Source: Methylobacterium isbiliense
GTDB lineage: Bacteria > Pseudomonadota > Alphaproteobacteria > Rhizobiales > Beijerinckiaceae
Assembly: GCF_022179325.1 (NCBI RefSeq)
Contig: NZ_BPQQ01000031.1
Span: 1 to 64,000, forward strand
Reading direction: 5' to 3'
DNA length: 64,000 nucleotides
A program made the translations under genes and the position numbers. Below the pieces are notes generated by a model, which was not told the DNA's origin, did no database searches, and saw nothing but the letters and a program-made list of their open reading frames with translations. Positions within the stretch are counted from its first letter, which is position 1, and each line of letters begins with the position of its first letter. Positions 1-11,337 of the stretch are shown in pieces.

Positions 1-1
1 C

Positions 2-205
2 CGGCTGATGCTGGCCTGCGCGGAGATCTGCCGGACCTCGGCGCACTTCATGCTGATCGGCCTGCCGGAGCACAAGCACACCTGCCGGGCCTGCGCCGAG
101 ATCTGCGAGGCCTGCGCCAGGAGCTGCGAGCAGGTCGGCGACATGCAGGACTGCGTCGCGCAGTGCCGGGCCTGCGCCGAGAGCTGCCGGAAGATGGCCG
201 CCTGA
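2..205 (+). CDS. Four-helix-bundle copper-binding protein (Csp-like), C-terminal part
   Basis: The reading frame is open from the left edge, so the N-terminus lies outside the window. The visible 67 residues carry regularly spaced cysteines in CAEIC, CRACAEICEACARSC and CRACAESC motifs. This pattern is typical of Csp/DUF326 four-helix bundles, which bind many Cu(I) ions inside the bundle. A DUF305 protein and a copper ATPase follow on the same strand 56 bp or more downstream, which supports a copper storage or buffering role. The family call is by motif only; the cellular location cannot be judged without the N-terminus. Confidence 0.75.
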   Translation, partial: RLMLACAEICRTSAHFMLIGLPEHKHTCRACAEICEACARSCEQVGDMQDCVAQCRACAESCRKMAA

Positions 206-260
206 ACCCGACGCGGCGGCTCGACCGGCCGCCCCCGCCAACCGACCTGAGGAGGCAATC

Positions 261-743
261 TTGTTCGTTCGCACCCTGACCCTCGCCGCGACTTTGGCGC
301 TCGCCGGCACCGGGGCGGCCTTCGCCGCCGACCACGACCACGGCTCCATGCAGGGGCCCTCGTTCGAGCTGCCCGCGGCCTGCAAGGCGGCGTCGGCTGC
401 CAAGGAGGATTCGATGAAGGACATGCAGGGTCACATGTCCCAGGCCATGCAGGGCATGGGCGGCCAGATGACCGAGGCCCAGAAGGGCCTGCAGCAGGCC
501 ATGATGTCGATGAACGGCCCCATGATGCAGGGCATGATGGCCAAGGACGCCGACGTCGCCTGGATCTGCGCGATGATCCCGCACCACCAGGGCGCCATCG
601 CGATGGCCCAGGTCGGCCTGAGAAACGGCGACAATCCCGAGGCGAAGAAGATCGCCGAGAAGACCATCCAGGAGCAGGAGAAGAGCATCGCCGAGCTCAA
701 GTCCTGGCTCGACAAGAACGCCCAGAAGGAAGGCCGCCAGTAA
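261..743 (+). CDS. DUF305 family periplasmic protein
   Basis: A 160-residue protein with a signal peptide (about residues 1-22, ending AFAA), then HDHGSM and a Met-rich central stretch with repeated MQG/MM words. The DUF305 signature [13 protein letters not shown] sits in the C-terminal half, followed by a helical [13 protein letters not shown] tail. DUF305 proteins are often found with copper genes, and the Met/His content would suit Cu(I)/Cu(II) binding in the periplasm (inference). The start is a TTG chosen because GGAGG lies 6 bases upstream at 251-255. It sits between the Csp-like gene and copA, probably in one transcript. Confidence 0.8.
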   Translation: MFVRTLTLAATLALAGTGAAFAADHDHGSMQGPSFELPAACKAASAAKEDSMKDMQGHMSQAMQGMGGQMTEAQKGLQQAMMSMNGPMMQGMMAKDADVAWICAMIPHHQGAIAMAQVGLRNGDNPEAKKIAEKTIQEQEKSIAELKSWLDKNAQKEGRQ

Positions 744-810
744 GGCGCCGGCTGCCGTCGGGTCGCTCGTGGGCCGGCGGTGCCTCCTCGGCCATGCGGA
801 AGGAGCGGTC

Positions 811-3255
<2,445 letters not shown>

Positions 3256-3379
3256 CGGAGACGGTGCGGGAAGCTCGGGCGGCTTGCGCTACGCCTTGAC
3301 CTTCCCATCGCGGGAAGCCCTACGGAGCAGCTGAGGGGAGCACCGCTATGATGGGCCCGCGGGAAACGGAGGAAAGACC

Positions 3380-3598
3380 ATGAAGCGGATCGTCCTGGCC
3401 TCGGCCGCCCTGCTGCTGATGGCGCCGTCCCCGGTAATGGCGATGTCCTGCTGCGGCGGCGGCAAGGACAAGGGCGCCATGATGTGCGGCAAGCCCGGCA
3501 TGAAGACCGGGATGGCCATGAACCACGGCGCCATAAAGGGGAAGAAGGGCGGGTGCTGCTGCGAGGGCATGCCCATGAACATGACCAAGCGCGGCTAG
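3380..3598 (+). CDS. Small exported Met/Cys-rich protein of the copper cluster
   Basis: A 72-residue protein with a clear signal peptide (MKRIVLASAALLLMAPSPVMA), leaving about 50 residues with SCCGGG, MMCGKPGMKTGMAM, GGCCCEGMPMNM and several lysines. Such density of thiol and thioether ligands in a secreted peptide suggests Cu(I) binding in the periplasm (inference). A GGAGGAAAGACC ribosome site precedes the ATG. It lies 124 bp after copA. I do not recognise a named family. Confidence 0.7.
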   Translation: MKRIVLASAALLLMAPSPVMAMSCCGGGKDKGAMMCGKPGMKTGMAMNHGAIKGKKGGCCCEGMPMNMTKRG

Positions 3599-3754
3599 CG
3601 GGAACCGCGGGCGCGTTGCGGGCCTCGCCCGGTCGATCTGGCCGCACTGCATCGGGGGGAGCGCGCCGCAGGGCCCCGCGCGCTGGCGACCAACAGGGCC
3701 GGTCTTTGCCCACGGAGAGGAAAGCCTCCGAAGGCGCGAGGGATGAGCGCCGTC

Positions 3755-3790
3755 TAATGTAGCACAACCTCCTGACGTTGTATCACATTA
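3755..3790. promoter_or_regulatory. 36-bp interrupted palindrome
   Basis: Arms TAATGTAGCACAAC (3755-3768) and GTTGTATCACATTA (3777-3790) are inverted copies differing only in the central three bases of each arm, around an 8-bp spacer. It is AT-rich against GC-rich flanks and lies between the exported Met/Cys gene and the end of umuC. It has no T-run, so it looks more like a regulator site or a remnant insertion end than a terminator. Confidence 0.5.
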
Positions 3791-3814
3791 AAGGGAGGGG
3801 CCGGGCTCGCCCGG

Positions 3815-5104
3815 CTAGGCCGCCGCGACGACCGGCAACTCGTCGAGCCGGGTGGTGTAGCGGGGGGAGCGCATTTCGAACTTCGTCGACCAGTCGCGCT
3901 TCTCGGCGAGCCCGGCCGTCGCCGGCACCACGGCGCCGCGCCCGAACCGGCGATTGCAGGCGTCGAGCGCCGCCATCAACGCGACCCCGTGCTCCCGGTC
4001 GAGCTGGCCGAAGCCGGGCAGGGCCCGCTGCGAGGCCGCCAGCGGCACCAGGTCGGTCGTGACCACGCCCGCCTTCGCGTAGCGGTAGCCGTCGCGCCAG
4101 ACCTTGCGCACGCCGTGCGTCGCCGCCTTCAGCAGCACCAGGGTGTCGTTCGTGGCCTCGGGCAGGGTCACCACCGTCGAGACCGAGCGCTGCGGCCGGT
4201 CGCGGTCGTGCTCGGAGGTGTGGAAGAAGACCGTGACGTGGTCGGTCCCGAGCCCCTCGCGCCGCAGCTTCTCCCCGAGCCGGGTCGCGTGCGCGGCGAC
4301 CGCCTGCTCCATGGTGGCGCGGTCCTCGACCCGGTCGGAGAAGCTGCGGGTGACGGCGCAGCCCTTCCGGGTCGGGGCGAGCTCCTCCAGGTTGAGGCAG
4401 GGCACCCCGCGCAGCTCCTGCACTAGGCGCTCGCCCACCACCGTCATCGCCTTGCGCACCGCCCGGGTGTCGAGATCGCGCACGTCCGCCGCGCTGACGC
4501 AGCCGAGCGCCTCCAGCTTGCGCGCGTTGGCCGGGCCGACGCCCCAGATCTCGTCGGGCGCGATGCGGGCCATCCAGTGGTCGTACTGCACCGGGTCGGT
4601 CAGGTCGCAGACCCCGCCGAGCTCGGGCACCGTCTTGGCGACGTGGTTGGCGAGCTTGGCCAGCGTCTTCGTCGCCCCGATCCCGACGCAGGTCGGGATC
4701 CCCGTCCAGGCCCGCACCGTCTCGCGCATGTCGCGCGCGAGCGGCACACGGTCGCGCTCGCGCACGTCCGAGAGGTCCAAAAAGCTCTCGTCGATCGAGT
4801 AGACCTCGATGCGCGGGGAGAACCCCCGGTAGACCGCGTTCACCCGGGCCGACATGTCGCCGTAGAGCGCGTAGTTCGACGAGTAGACCCGCACGCCTTG
4901 CGCCCGGCACAGCGCGCGGATCTTGAAGTACGGCTCGCCCATGCGGATGCCGAGCGCCTTGGCCTCGCTGGTGCGGGCGACGGCGCAGCCGTCGTTGTTC
5001 GAGAGCACGATGACCGGCACCCGCGCGAGCCTCGCGTCGAAGACGCGCTCGCACGAGCAGTAGAAGCTGTTCCCGTCCGAGAGCGCGTAGGCCCGGGCGC
5101 TCAT
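3815..5104 (-). CDS. umuC: DNA polymerase V catalytic subunit UmuC (Y-family)
   Basis: 429 residues beginning [20 protein letters not shown]-family hallmarks are visible: the D..SFY motif near the start, [29 protein letters not shown] with the catalytic acidic pair, and the helix-hairpin-helix [16 protein letters not shown]. It carries out error-prone translesion synthesis as a complex with processed UmuD. The start is the ATG at 5104, which overlaps the umuD stop in an ATGA arrangement, so the two are translationally coupled. The long upstream extension of the open frame is only the umuD region read out of frame. Confidence 0.95.
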   Translation of the reverse strand: MSARAYALSDGNSFYCSCERVFDARLARVPVIVLSNNDGCAVARTSEAKALGIRMGEPYFKIRALCRAQGVRVYSSNYALYGDMSARVNAVYRGFSPRIEVYSIDESFLDLSDVRERDRVPLARDMRETVRAWTGIPTCVGIGATKTLAKLANHVAKTVPELGGVCDLTDPVQYDHWMARIAPDEIWGVGPANARKLEALGCVSAADVRDLDTRAVRKAMTVVGERLVQELRGVPCLNLEELAPTRKGCAVTRSFSDRVEDRATMEQAVAAHATRLGEKLRREGLGTDHVTVFFHTSEHDRDRPQRSVSTVVTLPEATNDTLVLLKAATHGVRKVWRDGYRYAKAGVVTTDLVPLAASQRALPGFGQLDREHGVALMAALDACNRRFGRGAVVPATAGLAEKRDWSTKFEMRSPRYTTRLDELPVVAAA

Positions 5105-5532
5105 TCGCCGCTCCGGCGCCTCGGGTTGACCGAGCCCGAGACCACGCCCCAGACCTCGACCACGGCGTCCGGGGAGAGCCGGAACTCGGGGAAGCGCGGG
5201 TTGGCGAAGGAGAGCGTGACCCGGGGCCCCTGGCGGCGCCAGACCTTGAAGGAGCGCTCGCCGTCGATGTCGACGACCACGACGTCGCCGTTGCGCGGGG
5301 TCAGGGAGCGGTCGACCACCGCGAGGTCGCCGTCGAAGAGGCGGGCGAGCATCATGCTGTCGCCGGCGACCCGCACCAGGAAGGTGGCCGGCCGGTTGGC
5401 GACGAGCAGCCGCTGCAGGTCGATCTCCTCCTCGATGAAGTCGTCGGCCGGGCTCGGGAAGCCGGCACGCACGGGTTTCGCCAGGATGGGGATCGGTGTC
5501 GGCAACCCGATCGTGACGCCCGAGACCTGCAT
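5101..5532 (-). CDS. umuD: SOS mutagenesis protein UmuD (LexA-like self-cleaving subunit)
   Basis: 143 residues from the ATG at 5532 ([14 protein letters not shown]). The cleavage pair is Ala23-Gly24, the nucleophile Ser59 is in GDSMM and the general base Lys96 is in SFKVW, matching the spacing in E. coli UmuD (24/25, 60, 97). RecA filaments should trigger its self-cleavage to UmuD', which joins UmuC to form polymerase V. A LexA box lies 22 bp upstream of this start, which favours it over the ATG 81 bp further upstream at 5613. Confidence 0.93.
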   Translation of the reverse strand: MQVSGVTIGLPTPIPILAKPVRAGFPSPADDFIEEEIDLQRLLVANRPATFLVRVAGDSMMLARLFDGDLAVVDRSLTPRNGDVVVVDIDGERSFKVWRRQGPRVTLSFANPRFPEFRLSPDAVVEVWGVVSGSVNPRRRSGE

Positions 5533-5553
5533 GCGCGTGCTCCGAATCCAACG

Positions 5554-5568
5554 GAACAAAAGTGGAAC
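5554..5568 (-). promoter_or_regulatory. LexA (SOS) box of umuDC
   Basis: The top strand reads GAAC-AAAAGTG-GAAC, which on the umuDC coding strand is GTTC-N7-GTTC. This is exactly the alphaproteobacterial LexA consensus, placed just upstream of the umuD start. It implies repression by LexA and induction by DNA damage. Confidence 0.85.
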
Positions 5569-5777
5569 ATGGCGGCCGGGTTCCGCCAAGCGGCCGAGCT
5601 TGGCCTCCGGCATGCGCGGTGGAGGGCTGTGGATAACGGGGATAGGGCGCTGGCGCTCGTCGCCGGGCCCGCCCAGGAACGCATCAGGAACGTCGCCGGT
5701 CCGTGAGCGTTGAGCTGCGCCTGGGCCGGTCCGGACCGCCTCACGTCGCCGTCCCGCGATACCGGGGGGTATCCGCC

Positions 5778-6911
5778 ATGAAGCGTCTCGCCATCTTCCT
5801 CGACGGCACCTGGAACACGCTCAACAACAACACGAACGTCTGGCGCCTGAAGTCGCTGTGCGACCCGACGGCCCCCGGGCAGCTCGTCTACTACAGCCAG
5901 GGCGTCGGCACCCGCATCGGTGAGAAGGTGCGCGGCGGGATCGTAGGCTACGGCCTCGATAACGAGATCGTCGACGCCTACACCTGGCTCGTCCAGGCCT
6001 ACGAGGAGGGAGACGAGATCTTCATCTTCGGCTTCAGCCGTGGCGCCTACGCGGCGCGCAGCCTGTCCGGCCTGATCTCGAAGTGCGGCGTGCTCCGGCC
6101 GGGCGCCCCGCTCTCGATCGAGCAGCTCTACGCCCGCTACCGCCGCCGCACCGAGCCCACGATCCGCACGCTGCTCGTCACCGACCCGGCGCGGCTCGCC
6201 GGCATCGAGGAGCGCTGGCTCGTCGCCCACTGCGTGCCCGCCGACGTCAAGTTCATGGGGATATGGGACACGGTCGGATCGGTCGGCAACCCGCTGTCGA
6301 GCCTGCGCACCCGGGTCGCGAAGTACCGCTTCCTCGACACCCACCTCTACCGCTCAAACACCTACGCCTTCCACGCGCTCGCCCTCGACGAGCAGCGTCG
6401 GGCCTTCGAGCCGACCTTCTGGACGCAGACCGCCGACAACGACAAGGTCGCGACCTGCCCGCGCCGGAGCCTCGATGCGATCGAGCAGCGCTGGTTCGTC
6501 GGGGCCCACGCCAACGTCGGCGGCGGCTACCCGAGTGACATCCTCGCCCAGGCCCCCTTGAAGTGGATCCTGGACAAGGCGGCCCAGCACGGCCTCGCCT
6601 TTCGGCCGGGCTTCTCCCTGGACGCGCCCGCCCCGAACGCGGAGATCGCGGATTCCTACGCCGCCTTCGGCCCGAGGCTCCTGCGCCTGTTCACGCCGCG
6701 CTTCCACCGGCCGGTAGGGGCGCCGCCCGCGGTCGGCTCCGAGCGCACGACCTGGCGGATCAACGAGACCATCGACGGCAGCGTCTTCGCGCGCTGGCGT
6801 GACAATCCCGGGTACCGGCCGCCCAACCTCGCGGACTGGATCGAGAGGCTGCGCGTCGACCCGGCCCGCGTGACGGGCGCGCTCAAGGCCGAGGATGCGA
6901 CCCCGGTGTAG
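5778..6911 (+). CDS. DUF2235 domain hydrolase (putative phospholipase-like)
   Basis: 377 residues from the ATG at 5778 (MKRLAIFLDGTWNT). DUF2235 features are the N-terminal LAIFLDGTWN strand, the nucleophile elbow GFSRGAYAAR with Ser87, FMGIWDTVGSVG, and WFVGAHANVGGGY near the C-terminus. These mark an alpha/beta hydrolase related to the catalytic part of Tle1-type lipases. No signal peptide, membrane segment or secretion-linked neighbour is seen, so a type VI effector role is not supported here. It is transcribed away from umuDC. Confidence 0.85.
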   Translation: MKRLAIFLDGTWNTLNNNTNVWRLKSLCDPTAPGQLVYYSQGVGTRIGEKVRGGIVGYGLDNEIVDAYTWLVQAYEEGDEIFIFGFSRGAYAARSLSGLISKCGVLRPGAPLSIEQLYARYRRRTEPTIRTLLVTDPARLAGIEERWLVAHCVPADVKFMGIWDTVGSVGNPLSSLRTRVAKYRFLDTHLYRSNTYAFHALALDEQRRAFEPTFWTQTADNDKVATCPRRSLDAIEQRWFVGAHANVGGGYPSDILAQAPLKWILDKAAQHGLAFRPGFSLDAPAPNAEIADSYAAFGPRLLRLFTPRFHRPVGAPPAVGSERTTWRINETIDGSVFARWRDNPGYRPPNLADWIERLRVDPARVTGALKAEDATPV

Positions 6912-6927
6912 TCGGCGACGCCGGCCG

Positions 6928-7392
6928 CTACCGCTCGCGCACGACCGTCACGCTCTGCATCCCGCCCTCGGGCGTGAAGACGTAGGCTCCCACGTCGAGG
7001 CGGCGGAAGAGCCGGAGCCGCACGATCAACAGGCATGCGAAGGTCGCGCTGATCCGGCCCTGCGCGAGAAGCTCATGCATGGTGGTGAGGTCATCGCGGC
7101 TGGGCGCCGTCGGAAACGACGGGTGCGAGTGCTATTCGCCGAGGTAGTTGAACCGCGTTTAGTCGTGGCCCGTCCTTCGATAGGGCGCGCCGATCGCGTC
7201 GCCATGATGCCCGAGGTCGCGTACGAAGCTGGTCGCGGTCCCGCCGGCGCGCTGCACGCTGGCCTCGACGCCACGGAACGTGTCCGGGGCGACAGCCTCG
7301 CCCATCAGGACCCCGCCAATCTCCCGGCGTCCGGCGCGCCGCAGTTCGCCCTTCCAGAGGGCGACGACCGGTCTAGGGAGCAGGATCTTCAT
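6928..7392 (-). pseudogene. JAB/JAMM (Mov34/MPN/PAD-1) metallopeptidase gene with two in-frame stops
   Basis: The frame from ATG 7392 to TAG 6928-6930 is 155 codons without indels. It encodes a JAB fold: ELRRAGRREIGGVLMGE, then the zinc motif HSHPSFPTAPSRDD, an exact JAMM pattern H-x-H-x7-S-x2-D, and a typical end LRLFRRLDVGAYVF. Codon 78 is TAA (7159-7161) and codon 87 is TAG (7132-7134), the latter replacing the residue just before the first zinc His (GE-stop-HSHP). Both could be single-base changes from Tyr and Trp codons. A stand-alone product would lack the active site. JAB proteins of this size often accompany bacterial E1/E2-like ubiquitin-type operons; that context is inferred. Confidence 0.7.
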
Positions 7393-7560
7393 CACCGCGC
7401 TTCGCGAGCAACTCGTCGAGAAACTCGATCGCGGCGTTCAGGGCCTCCGCGGTCAGGGCGGCGCCCTCATCCGTGTCGCCGAGCGGACCTTGTTGATAGC
7501 CGCCCGACGGCCTGGCCTTTCCTCGGAGACTAGGCACCACCGTTCTTGCTGCGCTGCATC
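7373..7560 (-). pseudogene. Remnant 3' end of the gene upstream of the JAB gene
   Basis: A minus-strand frame ending at TAG 7373-7375 reads GGYQQGPLGDTDEGAALTAE, then LNAAIEFLDELLAKRGDEDP. It has natural composition, with an amphipathic helix and acidic tail, and overlaps the JAB start by 20 nt, as expected for an operon partner. Its 5' part is not recognisable beyond about 7560. It may be the tail of an E1/E2-like or other partner protein, but there is too little sequence to say. Confidence 0.3.
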
Positions 7561-7908
7561 ATAACGGCGGAATGGCCACTCCCGGCTCGGCCGGGACATC
7601 GATAGCGGGGGCGCCACGGAAAACCGTACTTTGGCTGTGGATAAGAACAGCGGTCTGCAGCCGCGATAGCGCCTCGCTCGGCGATCAGGCGGCGGTTTGG
7701 CACTTTCTGCCAAGGCGTCCAACTTCGGGCGCGTAAGACCGCTTCTGACCCGCGCTAGGGCCACAGAGATGTCGCCCCCTGCCGCGTGGCAACTCTCTGA
7801 GCCGCACGCGATATAGCGCCGAACAATTACAACCCTGTTAGCTGGACATCTCGATAATCTGGCAACAACATCGTGCATGAAATCTATGTATTCGATGGAT
7901 GCGTCAGA
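7561..7908. other. Gene-free stretch
   Basis: No convincing coding frame. It contains one perfect DnaA-box-like word (TGTGGATAA at 7636-7644), which is not enough to call an origin. The AT content rises toward the hypothetical gene to the right. Confidence 0.4.
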
Positions 7909-8346
7909 ATGTCAAAGAGCACTCGATACGATCTCGGCGCGATCATGCGCCAGGCCTGGAACTTGGCCAGAGAGGCTGCCTCGATTGCTGGTGAACGCGC
8001 ACGGGCTCACATTGCTGGAGCGATGCGCCGCGCCTGGGCTCAGGCCAAGTCGGCACTCGCGCCGACGAAGAAGGAGCAGGTTCGTCTCTCTCCAAGCGAC
8101 CTCATTGGAAATGAAGATGACTACCAAGGCCGGGTTCTAAAGTATATCGGCATCAAGTCGTGGTCATCAAAAGATGGATACGACAAACGCGATTACATCA
8201 TTTGCGAAGTTGATGGTTGTCTCAAAGACAAAAATCTGATGTACTTCCACAGGTCTGGTCAGGTTGATCTTTTTCACATTGAGGTTGATACTCCTTTTGG
8301 AAAGATTTGGTGCCACGACAACATTGAGGTTGAGCTTCTTACCTAA
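7909..8346 (+). CDS. Hypothetical protein, accessory region
   Basis: 145 residues from the ATG at 7909 (MSKSTRYDLGAIMRQAWNLA). The N-terminal third is a basic helical segment with repeated AMRRAWAQAK-like words, a motif I associate with small alphaproteobacterial mobile-element proteins. The C-terminal half (VLKYIGIKSWSSKDGYDKRD, then a Cys/Asp-rich beta-like stretch) is AT-rich compared with everything around it, suggesting recent transfer. No strong ribosome site is visible and an in-frame GTG at 7873 is an alternative start. Function unknown. Confidence 0.5.
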   Translation: MSKSTRYDLGAIMRQAWNLAREAASIAGERARAHIAGAMRRAWAQAKSALAPTKKEQVRLSPSDLIGNEDDYQGRVLKYIGIKSWSSKDGYDKRDYIICEVDGCLKDKNLMYFHRSGQVDLFHIEVDTPFGKIWCHDNIEVELLT

Positions 8347-9288
8347 GGTGACGAGCTCAACGTGTTGTCACCCCAGTTCCCTCGAGGCGGGGGCGGCCTC
8401 AGCCCCGAGCGACCTGCCTGTGCGCCACAACCGTGGTGACCTGGCCCCGTGTAGTCGAAGTCGACCCCGACCTCACGGGTACACTGGAGGATGGCGGGGT
8501 TACTTGCCGTGCCGCGACCTGGCGGCTACCGTAGAGGCCGCGGGCATCCAGGAGGATGCGGGGGCTAGGCTCCTTGGCGAGCCAGGCGCCGGCCGCGGGC
8601 GGTTTTGTAGGCTGGGGCGTCTGCAGCTCGCGTGAGGCTGCCGCCACCCACGGTCTCTGGTAGGCACATCCTCGCTCGACGGGAGACTTGAGGCGTCGCC
8701 GGCGCCGAGTGGTGGCGTCCGGCTAGCAGACAGCCCAACCGTGCGACGGACAACACACCGGGGGTTAGGGGACCTGGGCGGCCGAGGCTGGCGAGGGAGC
8801 GGCTATGTTGGGAAGGTGTGGAGTCTCGACCCCGAAGGCGACCTTCCTCAGGGCGCTCGCCTCGGCGATCTGGTAGGCTCGCTACAGGGGAAGTGCGCAA
8901 TCGTAGTGGCCGCCGAGGAGGCGGCCAGTGCTCGCCCTTGCGCCAGGCCGCCTGGGACCGGTGGATGTTCTCGGCGAGGGTGTCCATCCGGCAGATCCGG
9001 ACCCGGCACATTTCGACGACGGTGAGCTTGTCGGCGTGCTAGCTGAGGACGCAGTGGGTTTGGACCGCGCGCTTCAAGATGATGACGCCTGGATTGTCCG
9101 AGCCGTAGAGGGGATGTCCTCGGTGAACGAGGAGACACTGAACATGTGGCAGCCCCCCGGCGCGAAGGACCGAATCGCCTATTGCGCGCCGCGCCTTAGA
9201 GAGGGTGCACCGATTGTGATAGTGTCTAGACCAGTCTAGGCCCAAGGGACCAAACGCGGCAACACGGCCAAGGTTCCGAAGGGCGCTC
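8347..9288. other. Gene-poor stretch with a decayed minus-strand frame
   Basis: No intact gene is supported. On the minus strand a natural-looking segment (HADKLTVVEMCRVRICRMDT, then LAENIHRSQAAWRKGEHW, about 9038-8930) is preceded in the same frame by a TAG at 9039-9041 and then ILKRAVQTHCVLS. It resembles an eroded gene. A 21-bp arm at 8739-8759 is repeated inverted at 12117-12137. Confidence 0.35.
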
Positions 9289-11337
9289 CTACTCGGCCTT
9301 CGCCGGGGGCTTGGCCTCGGGCTGGGGTGGAGGGGCCGGCGGTGGCGGGGCCGCGCGGTTGAACCCGTCGCGATCCTTGACCGTCGCCACGAACAACGGC
9401 GCGCCGCCGTAGATCTCGCGCTGGACCTGCTCGAACGTCCGCGGCTTTCCGCGCACGTACGCATCGCCCCGGCGCGCGGCCCGCTCCTGCCACTCGGCCC
9501 GGGCCTTCACCACCCGCTCTCGGACGAAGGCTCGGTCGCGAAGGAGCGTGCTCTTCGGGTCGGCGGTGACACCGTTCTGCACCGGCACCGTCAACGTGCG
9601 GCCGAGGAAGGTGACGAGCGTCTCAGCAAGGTCCGCGTCGATGAAGTCGGGCACTCGCGTCGCGACGCGATCCTCGTGCAGCTGCCGGGGCAGGTCGAAG
9701 GTCGAGACAAGCTTCGCGAGGTTCGCCCGGTACTCGCCCCCCATGGCCTCGTCCGCCCTGGCGAAGATCGGGAACTGCCCGTCGAGATCCTCGTCGAGCA
9801 GCAGCTTGGCCGTCGCGGCCGCGTGCAGGCGCGGGAACTCGGATGCGGGCTGCCAATACCACCACAGCTTCTTGGCCTCGGCTCGCGCCTCTTCGGTCGA
9901 GAGCAGCGCCACAAGGGCGGCATCGGTCTCAGGCACGGCGGGCTCGGGCGCTGAGGCTACAGGGGGGGCGACGGGGACGGGAGCGGTCATCGGCTGCAAA
10001 TCGGTCATTTTCGATTTCGGGGTCGAGGGCGGGAGCGTGCCCTCGGCCCGCGCATGCCTCAACGCGCGGCGGCGGTCGGCGCGCGCGTTCCGGAAGCGCA
10101 GGATCCGGGCCCGCTCGGCTGCCGCGAGAATGCGGATGGGCTCGATGCCGGCCCCGGTGTCGAGGCGCGCCTGCAGGTCGGGGCTCTCCACCTCGGCCAT
10201 GACGAAGGCCCAGAACGCCTGGTCGGCGCCGTCCCTCGTGATCGCTTCGAGCAGGCGCTGCCCCCGGTACGGCGACGTCTCATGGCCCGGCGTGAGCGCG
10301 GAGCCGGTGAGCGCCTCGTCCAGGGCGGCGAGCCAGATCCGCCGCCAGGCATGCATCTCCGATCCCAGGGCAGCCACGGGCCGACGGCGCGATCCCGCCT
10401 TCGGCTGGGTCACCCGGCGAGAGGGGAGCGCGCTTCCGAGCTTCACCAGGGTTGACGCCCGGAGCTGGAAGGCCGGCGCGTCCGGGTGCGCCTGCAGGAA
10501 CGAGAGGTCCTCCGCGGGTAGTAGCCGTGCGGCTGACGTCCGCATTTCCGGTGGGCGCAGGCGAACGGAGAACGCTACGGCGAGGTTGCGGCCCCGCTCG
10601 TCCTTGGCCTCCTCGGCCTCGACCGTGAAGGCCGTCACGTGGTCGGCGATGTCGTCGAGCGCAGGCTGCAGATAGCGGATCCGGAGCGGCCCCATACGGT
10701 GCGGGGCCGGCATGCCGAGGATCTCGCCGAGCTCTGCTACGGGCACCGTGACGACATGAGAAGGCGCGTCCGGCAGGTAGCGGACACGGTCGGCGGCGAG
10801 GCGCCCAACGAGGTGGCGGTAGAGCAGCGGCGCGCCTTTGGTGGAGAAGCGCGCGAGCGCGGCCAGGTCGAGGTAGCCGTAGAGGTCCCGGCGGAGGAGC
10901 GGCGTGATCCATTCCGGGAGTGACGCGCGGAACGCACCGTCGATGCTCAGCTCCTGGCGCTCGCCCCCGAGGAGACGCACGAGGCTGTCCGCGAGCTCGC
11001 GCGGCTGCACGAGCCGAGTGCGCCCGCTCATCGCAACGAGGGCGGGGCGAACGGGGATCGCCGGCTCGTGGATCCGCTCCGGCAGGCCGTCGGGATGCTG
11101 CGCGATCGCGTAGGAGACGACCCACTCCCAGAGCGCCACGTCCCGCGCGCCGAGCCGGGGGATCGCGCAGAGCCGGCGGTCGAGGAGGTAGGCGACCGGG
11201 CGCGGCACGGACGGAGCGACCTTGGCGAAGGCCTCCGGCGAGGCGACCGCCGCCTCCATGTCGCCGCGCACGCCCGGGACGAAGGGCGCTCGCCGGGAGC
11301 GGGCGGACGGGACGGAGGGCTCGGGCGAGGCGGGCAT
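9289..11337 (-). CDS. Large accessory protein with a Rep_3-like (plasmid replication initiator) central region
   Basis: 682 residues if started at the ATG 11337 (MPASPEPSVPS); a GTG at 11364 is an alternative. The middle (about residues 60-270) shows LWEWVVSYAIAQ, LYGYLDLAALARFSTKGAPL, LLYRHLVGRLA, VTVPVAELGEILG and LRIRYLQPALDDIADHVTAF. This order resembles the winged-helix domains of Rep_3-type initiators. A helical C-terminal part (KKLWWYWQPASEF) and a Pro/Ala-rich tail are unrecognised. No parA/parB partner is nearby, so it is either a chromosomal relic of a plasmid-like element or a transfer-element Rep. The call is from pattern only. Confidence 0.45.
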   Translation of the reverse strand: MPASPEPSVPSARSRRAPFVPGVRGDMEAAVASPEAFAKVAPSVPRPVAYLLDRRLCAIPRLGARDVALWEWVVSYAIAQHPDGLPERIHEPAIPVRPALVAMSGRTRLVQPRELADSLVRLLGGERQELSIDGAFRASLPEWITPLLRRDLYGYLDLAALARFSTKGAPLLYRHLVGRLAADRVRYLPDAPSHVVTVPVAELGEILGMPAPHRMGPLRIRYLQPALDDIADHVTAFTVEAEEAKDERGRNLAVAFSVRLRPPEMRTSAARLLPAEDLSFLQAHPDAPAFQLRASTLVKLGSALPSRRVTQPKAGSRRRPVAALGSEMHAWRRIWLAALDEALTGSALTPGHETSPYRGQRLLEAITRDGADQAFWAFVMAEVESPDLQARLDTGAGIEPIRILAAAERARILRFRNARADRRRALRHARAEGTLPPSTPKSKMTDLQPMTAPVPVAPPVASAPEPAVPETDAALVALLSTEEARAEAKKLWWYWQPASEFPRLHAAATAKLLLDEDLDGQFPIFARADEAMGGEYRANLAKLVSTFDLPRQLHEDRVATRVPDFIDADLAETLVTFLGRTLTVPVQNGVTADPKSTLLRDRAFVRERVVKARAEWQERAARRGDAYVRGKPRTFEQVQREIYGGAPLFVATVKDRDGFNRAAPPPPAPPPQPEAKPPAKAE

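Noticed and set aside
5628-5636. DnaA-box-like TGTGGATAA near umuD, and a second copy at 7636-7644
   Set aside because: Single 9-mers 2 kb apart with no clustering, AT-rich unwinding region or iterons; not enough for an origin.
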